Part shown: piece after piece, positions 59,479 through 64,000 of the stretch
Position numbering within the stretch: position 1 is the first letter of the stretch
Layout: each line of letters opens with the position of its first letter
NCBI RefSeq assembly: GCF_008364625.2
Contig: NZ_CP126604.1
Location: 1,984,001 to 2,048,000 of the forward strand
DNA: 64,000 nt
Direction: 5' to 3'
DNA from: Enterobacter dykesii
GTDB lineage: Bacteria > Pseudomonadota > Gammaproteobacteria > Enterobacterales > Enterobacteriaceae
Translations under genes and position numbers: made by a program
The notes under the pieces: generated by a model
Told to the model about the DNA's origin: nothing
The model's input: only the letters and a program-made list of their open reading frames with translations
Database searches by the model: none

Positions 59479-61917
59479 CTACACCTTCTCGATCTGCACC
59501 AGATTGGTGTGCTGGGGGTTGCCTTTTGCCAGCGGAGAGGGTCGATGGGTCGTCAGCGTGTTGATGCAGGAGCCGTGGTCGATACGATCGCCATTCATAT
59601 TGGCATCATGCCACGCTCCCTGGCCCATGGCGCTCACGCCGGGCATGATGCGTGGCGTGACCTTCGCTTCAATTCGCACCTCGCCGCGGCTATTAAATAC
59701 GCGCACCGTATCGCCGTTCTTAATGCCGCGTTTTGCAGCATCGACAGGGTTAAGCCACACCTCCTGGCGACAGGCCGCTTTCAGAACGTCGACGTTACCG
59801 TAGCTCGAGTGGGTACGGGCTTTGAAGTGGAAGCCGAACAGCTGCAGCGGGAACTGCGCGCGCTCGGGCGCGTCCCAGCCGTCAAAGGTCGATGCGTAGA
59901 CGGGCAGAGGGCTGATGGTCTCATCTTTTTCCAGCTCCCAGGTGGCCGCAATCTCCGCCAGCTTGCTGGAATAAATTTCAATCTTACCCGATGGCGTTTT
60001 CAGCGGATTGGCTTCCGGGCTCTCGCGGAATTTTTTATAGGCCACAAAGTGTCCGTTCGGATCCTTGCGCTTATAAATGCCCATTTTTTTCAGCTCGTCA
60101 TAGGACGGCAGTTGAGGGTCTTTTTCGAGCATTTTGGCATACAGAAACTGCAGCCACTGTTCCTGCGTGCGTCCTTCTGTGAATTTCTGATGAATATCCG
60201 GCCCGAGGCGTTTCGCCACTTCGCTCATGATCCAGTAGATAGGCTTACGCTCAAACTTCGGCGCGGTCACGGGCTGGAGGAAAATGAGGTAGCCCATATT
60301 ACCCGCATAATCGTTCGGAATGATGTCTTCCTGCTCGACGGTCATCAGGTCCGGCAAAATAATATCGGCGTACTTCGCTGACGACGTCATGAAATTGTCG
60401 ATGACGACAATCATTTCGCACTTGCTTTCATCCTGCAGGATATCGTGGGTTTTATTGATATCGGAGTGCTGGTTGATGATGGTATTGCCCGCGTAGTTCC
60501 AGATGAACTTAATCGGCACGTCCAGCTTATCCTTCCCACGCACGCCGTCGCGCAGGGCGGTCATCTCCGGCCCGCGGGCGATGGCGTCCGTCCAGCTGAA
60601 GCAGGAGATTTGCGTTTTGACCGGGTTATCCGGTATCGGCATACGTTCGATGGTAATGGTGTAGGTCGACTCGCGCGCGCCGCTATTACCGCCGTTGATG
60701 CCGACGTTTCCGGTAAGAATTGGCAGCATGGCGATGGCGCGGGACGTTAGCTCGCCGTTCGCCTGGCGCTGCGGTCCCCAGCCCTGGCAGATATAGGGCG
60801 GTTTCGCGGAGCCGATTTCCCGGGCAAGCTTGATGATGCGATCCGCGGGAATGCCGGTGATGCGTGAGGCCCACTCCGGCGTTTTCGCCGTGCGGTCATC
60901 GCCCTGGCCGAGAATGTACGCTTTGTAGTGGCCGTTAGCGGGCGCGCCTTCCGGCAGCGTTTTTTCATCGTAGCCAACGCAGTATTTATCGAGAAAAGGC
61001 TGGTCGACCAGGTTTTCGTCGATCAATACCCAGGCAATGCCCGCCACCAGCGCGGCATCGGTACCCGGACGGATAGGGATCCACTCATCTTCGCGTCCGG
61101 CTGCCGTATCGGTATAGCGCGGGTCGATAACGATCATTCGCGCGTTGGACCGCTCGCGGGCCTGCTCCAGATAATAGGTAATCCCGCCGCCGCTCATGCG
61201 CGTTTCCGCCGGGTTATTGCCGAACATCACCACCAGTCTGGTGTTTTCGATATCAGATGTGCTGTTGCCTTCGTTGCTGCCGTAAGTGTAAGGCATCGCG
61301 CAGGCGATTTGCGCCGTGCTGTAGGTGCCGTAGTGGCTCAGGAAACCGCCGTAGCAGTTCATCAGGCGCGCCACCAGCGAAGCGTAAGGGGAGGAGCGGG
61401 TGATATTGCCGCCGACAATCCCGGAGGAGTAGTTAATATACACCGCTTCGTTGCCGTATTTGCTGACCACCTCTTTCAGGCTGGCGGTGATGGCGTCCAG
61501 CGCCTCATCCCATGTGATGCGCTCGAACTTGCCTTCACCGCGTTTACCCACGCGTTTCATCGGATAGTTGAGACGATCGGGGTGATTGATGCGACGGCGA
61601 ATAGAACGCCCGCGCAGGCAGGCGCGCACCTGATGGTTACCGTAATTATCCTCACCGGTATTATCCGTTTCGACCCAGTACACTTCGTCGTCATGGACGT
61701 GCAGACGCAGCGCGCAGCGGCTGCCGCAGTTGACCGAGCAGGCGCCCCATACCACTTTATCTTCAGCAGGCTGGACGGCGTTCTTCACCGCCGCGGCGGC
61801 CCTCTTTAAGCCGAAAGGAAGCGAGATCCCGCCGGCGGCAAGCGCCAGAGACCCTATTGCCGTAGATTTCACGAGAGTTCGACGGCTAATTCCGCCGTGA
61901 TGTTCAGTATCGGACAT
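59479..61917 (-). CDS. ynfE: YnfE/YnfF-type molybdoenzyme, DMSO reductase family, Tat-exported
   Basis: 812 aa. Twin-arginine leader ISRRTLVK at 10-17; [4Fe-4S] ligands Cys60, Cys64, Cys68 and Cys100; the Ser ligand to Mo lies in HYGTYSTAQI; the molybdopterin domain ends GNPQHTNLVQIEKV, almost as in E. coli YnfF. E. coli YnfE/F are selenate/S-oxide reductases of the periplasm. The normal partners YnfG (Fe-S) and YnfH (membrane anchor) are absent. FNR-type control is suggested upstream. E. coli has ynfE and ynfF in tandem; here there is one gene, which could be either. Confidence 0.9.
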   Translation of the reverse strand: MSDTEHHGGISRRTLVKSTAIGSLALAAGGISLPFGLKRAAAAVKNAVQPAEDKVVWGACSVNCGSRCALRLHVHDDEVYWVETDNTGEDNYGNHQVRACLRGRSIRRRINHPDRLNYPMKRVGKRGEGKFERITWDEALDAITASLKEVVSKYGNEAVYINYSSGIVGGNITRSSPYASLVARLMNCYGGFLSHYGTYSTAQIACAMPYTYGSNEGNSTSDIENTRLVVMFGNNPAETRMSGGGITYYLEQARERSNARMIVIDPRYTDTAAGREDEWIPIRPGTDAALVAGIAWVLIDENLVDQPFLDKYCVGYDEKTLPEGAPANGHYKAYILGQGDDRTAKTPEWASRITGIPADRIIKLAREIGSAKPPYICQGWGPQRQANGELTSRAIAMLPILTGNVGINGGNSGARESTYTITIERMPIPDNPVKTQISCFSWTDAIARGPEMTALRDGVRGKDKLDVPIKFIWNYAGNTIINQHSDINKTHDILQDESKCEMIVVIDNFMTSSAKYADIILPDLMTVEQEDIIPNDYAGNMGYLIFLQPVTAPKFERKPIYWIMSEVAKRLGPDIHQKFTEGRTQEQWLQFLYAKMLEKDPQLPSYDELKKMGIYKRKDPNGHFVAYKKFRESPEANPLKTPSGKIEIYSSKLAEIAATWELEKDETISPLPVYASTFDGWDAPERAQFPLQLFGFHFKARTHSSYGNVDVLKAACRQEVWLNPVDAAKRGIKNGDTVRVFNSRGEVRIEAKVTPRIMPGVSAMGQGAWHDANMNGDRIDHGSCINTLTTHRPSPLAKGNPQHTNLVQIEKV

Positions 61918-61919
61918 GG

Positions 61920-61985
61920 CTCACCCCATCATTAAATTGCGTATAATTTTTCCCGAAATGATGACCGGGCTAATGATGGGGTGAG
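61920..61985 (-). promoter_or_regulatory. Perfect 15-bp inverted repeat covering the ynfE ribosome-binding site
   Basis: On the minus strand CTCACCCCATCATTA (61971-61985) and TAATGATGGGGTGAG (61920-61934) are exact complements separated by 36 bases. The second arm contains the Shine-Dalgarno-like GGGGTGAG and ends 2 bases before the ATG, so the paired form would hide the start site in the mRNA. An RNA switch or a translational block is possible; it could also be a chance remnant of duplication. Confidence 0.6.
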
Positions 61986-62011
61986 TGTTACTGATTTGGG
62001 GGTATTAGATC

Positions 62012-62025
62012 TTAATCCTCATCAA
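62012..62025 (-). promoter_or_regulatory. FNR box upstream of ynfE
   Basis: TTGAT-GAGG-ATTAA on the minus strand matches the FNR consensus TTGAT-N4-ATCAA with one mismatch. Its centre lies ~41 bases upstream of a predicted start near 61977, a class II activator position. E. coli ynfE is activated by FNR in anaerobiosis. Confidence 0.6.
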
Positions 62026-62047
62026 ATCAAAGGGGATTGAGGGTAAA

Positions 62048-62314
62048 TTACTGCGCTTCAGCAGCCCCGTTGCCTGTACGGGTGTACAAAATTTTAAAAG
62101 TGTCGTTGGCGCAGTGGCCTACCACCTGCGTGCCCGCCTGGTCAGCCTGATCGTTCGGCACAATGCTCAGCGTAAAACCTGATTCAGGCACGCCGTTGTT
62201 GATAATTTTCTGCTGAATGTCGCTTTTCACGCGCTCGCAGGAATCCGGTGCCGCCAGCGCGGCCGTTGAGGCACTCATTAACAGCAGGGCGGTAATCCAG
62301 GGTAACCGTTTCAT
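62048..62314 (-). CDS. ynfD: DUF1161 family periplasmic protein YnfD
   Basis: 88 aa. Signal peptide MKRLPWITALLLMSASTAALA, then PDSCERVKSDIQQKIINNGV and VVGHCANDTFKILYTRTG with two conserved Cys (likely a disulfide). Same position between ynfC and ynfE as in E. coli. It lies upstream of ynfE on the same strand with a 130-base gap. Function unknown. Confidence 0.85.
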   Translation of the reverse strand: MKRLPWITALLLMSASTAALAAPDSCERVKSDIQQKIINNGVPESGFTLSIVPNDQADQAGTQVVGHCANDTFKILYTRTGNGAAEAQ

Positions 62315-62418
62315 CTGTAGCTCCTTTTCTCTGTGTAGAGATTAATTTTAGCAGGCTTCGTGTAAACAACTGTATTTGCTAATATGATTGGGAATAATCT
62401 CCCTGTACGGTAATAAAT

Positions 62419-63129
62419 GTGAAGAAATACGCAGCGATAACGCTACTGGCAGCAACACTGGTGGGGTGTGATAACAGCTCCGCGCCGCTGTCGTTTACGC
62501 CCGAGATGGCGAGTTTCTCGAATGAATTTGATTTTGATCCGCTGCGCGGCCCGGTGAAAGACTTCACCCAGACGCTGCTCAACGAGAAGGGCGAAGTGTC
62601 CAAACGGGTGACCGGCACCGTGTCGGCGGAAGGGTGTTTCGATACCCTGGAACTGCACGACCTGGAGGCCAATACCGGCGTGGCGCTGGTGCTGGATGCC
62701 AATTACTATCTTGATGCGGAAACCCAGCAGCGAAAAGTGAAGCTGCAGGGGAAATGCCAGCTGGCCGAACTGCCGTCAGCCGGGATAACGTGGGATACCG
62801 ACGACAATGGTTTTGTGGTGGCGGCGCACGGCAAAGAGATGGAAGTGAAGTATCGCTACGATGCGGATGGCTACCCGCTGGGCAAAACCACCGTCTCCGG
62901 CGATCAGCATCTGTCCGTCCAGTCGACGCCGTCTAAAGACGTTCGCAAAAGAATGGATTACTCGGCAGTGAGCATGTTGAATGATAAGCCGCTGGGTAAC
63001 GTGAAGCAGAGCTGCGACTACGACAGGCACAATAATCCGGTGAGCTGCGACCTGACGATCACCGACGACAGCGTCAAACCTGCCGTTGAGCGCAAATACA
63101 CCATCAAAAACACGATTGAATACTACTGA
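62419..63129 (+). CDS. ynfC: YnfC family lipoprotein
   Basis: 236 aa, the same as E. coli YnfC; identical run SFTPEMASFSNEFDFDPLRG. GTG start at 62419 followed by a short signal with lipobox LVGC, so it is an envelope lipoprotein. Divergent from ynfD. Function unknown. Confidence 0.93.
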   Translation: MKKYAAITLLAATLVGCDNSSAPLSFTPEMASFSNEFDFDPLRGPVKDFTQTLLNEKGEVSKRVTGTVSAEGCFDTLELHDLEANTGVALVLDANYYLDAETQQRKVKLQGKCQLAELPSAGITWDTDDNGFVVAAHGKEMEVKYRYDADGYPLGKTTVSGDQHLSVQSTPSKDVRKRMDYSAVSMLNDKPLGNVKQSCDYDRHNNPVSCDLTITDDSVKPAVERKYTIKNTIEYY

Positions 63130-63136
63130 GAATAAA

Positions 63137-63158
63137 ACCGCGCAGGTTACTGCGCGGT
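63137..63158. terminator. Terminator-like stem between ynfC and speG
   Basis: ACCGCGCAG-GTTA-CTGCGCGGT, a perfect 9-bp stem, 7 bases after ynfC; its loop and second arm overlap the last codons of speG. A short A-run precedes it, giving a U-run in the speG transcript. Confidence 0.65.
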
Positions 63159-63707
63159 CGGTTTCAGCAGGCTGGCGCCTGACGGTTTATGACCGGCGAG
63201 GTGCTGATGCTGGAAGATGCACATGCGAATGGTATTGCGGTATTCGCCGTTGATAAAGAACTCGTGAATCAGCTCGCCTTCCACCATAAAGCCCAGCTTC
63301 CGGTAGATATGGATCGCTTTCTCGTTCTCTTTGTCCACAATCAGGTAAAGCTTGTAGAGATTCAGAACGTTGAATCCGTAATCCATTGCTAGCTTCGCTG
63401 CCCGTGAGGCAAGGCCTTTTCCCTGATGCTCAGGGGAGATAATGATCTGAAACTCCGCCCGACGGTGAACGTGGTTGATTTCAACCAGCTCCACAAGACC
63501 GGCTTTTTCGCCTTCACACTCCACCACAAAACGACGTTCACTCTGATCGTGAATGTGCTTATCGTAGAGATCGGACAGCTCAACAAAGGCCTCGTACGGC
63601 TCTTCGAACCAGTAGCGCATTACGCTAGCGTTATTGTCGAGCTGGTGGACGAAGCGCAGGTCTTCACGCTCCAGCGGACGAAGCTTAACGTCGCAGGGCG
63701 CCGACAT
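63147..63707 (-). CDS. speG: Spermidine N1-acetyltransferase SpeG
   Basis: 186 aa, the same as E. coli SpeG and nearly identical. GNAT fold: [20 protein letters not shown] is the acetyl-CoA loop, and [20 protein letters not shown] the following strand. It acetylates spermidine and spermine to limit toxicity, as a dodecamer with an allosteric spermidine site. The ATG at 63707 gives the E. coli start and shares its first base with the ynfB stop (TAATG), so the two are co-transcribed. Confidence 0.96.
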   Translation of the reverse strand: MSAPCDVKLRPLEREDLRFVHQLDNNASVMRYWFEEPYEAFVELSDLYDKHIHDQSERRFVVECEGEKAGLVELVEINHVHRRAEFQIIISPEHQGKGLASRAAKLAMDYGFNVLNLYKLYLIVDKENEKAIHIYRKLGFMVEGELIHEFFINGEYRNTIRMCIFQHQHLAGHKPSGASLLKPTAQ

Positions 63708-64000
63708 TACGGGGCTACCGTGCGGCCAGTGCGGCGATCCAGGCAGCGCAGGGTGTTTGGCTCCCAGTATGCGTTGACGTTTGCACTTTGCTGACACTTA
63801 TCGCGCGCGTCAAAAGCGACATCTTCTTTGTCCCACTCTTTTTCAGCACGTTTGTTAACCTTGTGGCGAAGGCTGCGGGTGTCATTCCATTGTTCTTTGT
63901 CCATAGCGGCGTTCTGGCGGCTTTGCGCGCTGTCACCAGACTCAATAATGAGCTTGCTGGTTTCCGCTGTCGCAGAGGCGGCAAAGGCGAACGAAGACAG
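63707..64000 (-). CDS. ynfB: YnfB (UPF0482 family), N-terminus beyond window
   Basis: The last ~97 codons are present; the start lies past base 64000. It shows the end of a signal peptide ([12 protein letters not shown]), then [20 protein letters not shown] and [20 protein letters not shown] as in E. coli YnfB (113 aa). Periplasmic, one likely disulfide. Overlaps speG by one base. Confidence 0.93.
   Translation of the reverse strand: MSSFAFAASATAETSKLIIESGDSAQSRQNAAMDKEQWNDTRSLRHKVNKRAEKEWDKEDVAFDARDKCQQSANVNAYWEPNTLRCLDRRTGRTVAP

Noticed and set aside
60928..61809. 293-codon open frame opposite ynfE
   Set aside because: Antisense shadow of the molybdoenzyme; no motif and no start signals.
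1..64000. tRNA, rRNA or CRISPR array
   Set aside because: No cloverleaf-type sequence, rRNA segment or regularly spaced repeats were recognised on reading both strands; a tRNAscan or CRISPR search would be needed to exclude short cases.

Overview
The window is chromosomal DNA of an enterobacterium, most likely Enterobacter or a close relative. Protein families and gene order follow the E. coli K-12 block ynfB-speG-ynfC-ynfD-ynfE...dmsD-clcB-bioD2-mlc-ynfL-ynfM-asr-ydgU-ydgD-mdtI-mdtJ-tqsA, read right to left. It also carries chromosomal oqxAB with rarA and oqxR, and the osmU-type betaine transporter, which suit the Enterobacter/Klebsiella/Salmonella side of the family. Assignments come from remembered family sequences; no database search was run.

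Layout. 0-7.3 kb: abgA (cut by the window edge) and abgR, smrA, a chemoreceptor with a sigma-28 promoter, pdxI, and SOS-controlled umuDC. 7.3-14 kb: metabolic accessory genes, each next to a regulator (LysR/SDR, flavin oxidoreductase/LysR, MocR/arylamine N-acetyltransferase). 14-21.2 kb: an RND efflux pair, a two-component system, and a divergent MipA/OmpV outer-membrane protein. 21.2-24.9 kb: yajD, a luciferase-like oxidoreductase, tqsA, and the mdtU-mdtJ-mdtI spermidine exporter locus. 25-30.3 kb: a CHASE4-like/GGDEF/EAL protein, ydgD, ydgU, asr with an RstA box, and an M32 carboxypeptidase. 30.4-31.7 kb: an orphan Hcp gene followed by two small genes. 31.8-38.8 kb: ynfM/ynfL, mlc, bioD2, and clcB split by an IS481-family element with a 5-bp target duplication. 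38.9-42.4 kb: the four-gene osmVWXY betaine ABC operon. 42.6-46.8 kb: small accessory genes (DUF1275, GST, two NTF2-like proteins, an acetyltransferase between short repeats, a DUF6500-like protein) and the SOS gene yebG. 46.9-52.5 kb: rarA, oqxA, oqxB, oqxR. 52.6-55.7 kb: a second two-component system with a second divergent MipA/OmpV gene. 55.7-58.7 kb: a frameshifted nucleotidyltransferase remnant, a small lipoprotein and a SulP transporter. 58.8-64 kb: dmsD, a ynfE/F-type molybdoenzyme without its usual ynfGH partners, ynfD, ynfC, speG and ynfB (cut by the window edge).

How the genes work together. The strongest theme is envelope stress and export. Two RND pumps each lie beside a histidine kinase/response regulator pair and a MipA/OmpV protein, and polyamine and osmolyte systems (mdtJI, speG, osmVWXY) and acid response (asr) are present. 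SOS control is explicit at umuDC and yebG through near-consensus LexA boxes. The best candidates for something little described are the Hcp-149 aa-DUF1493 module, a perfect 15-bp inverted repeat that covers the ynfE ribosome-binding site, and the repeated RND/two-component/MipA arrangement. No rRNA, tRNA or CRISPR array was recognised.
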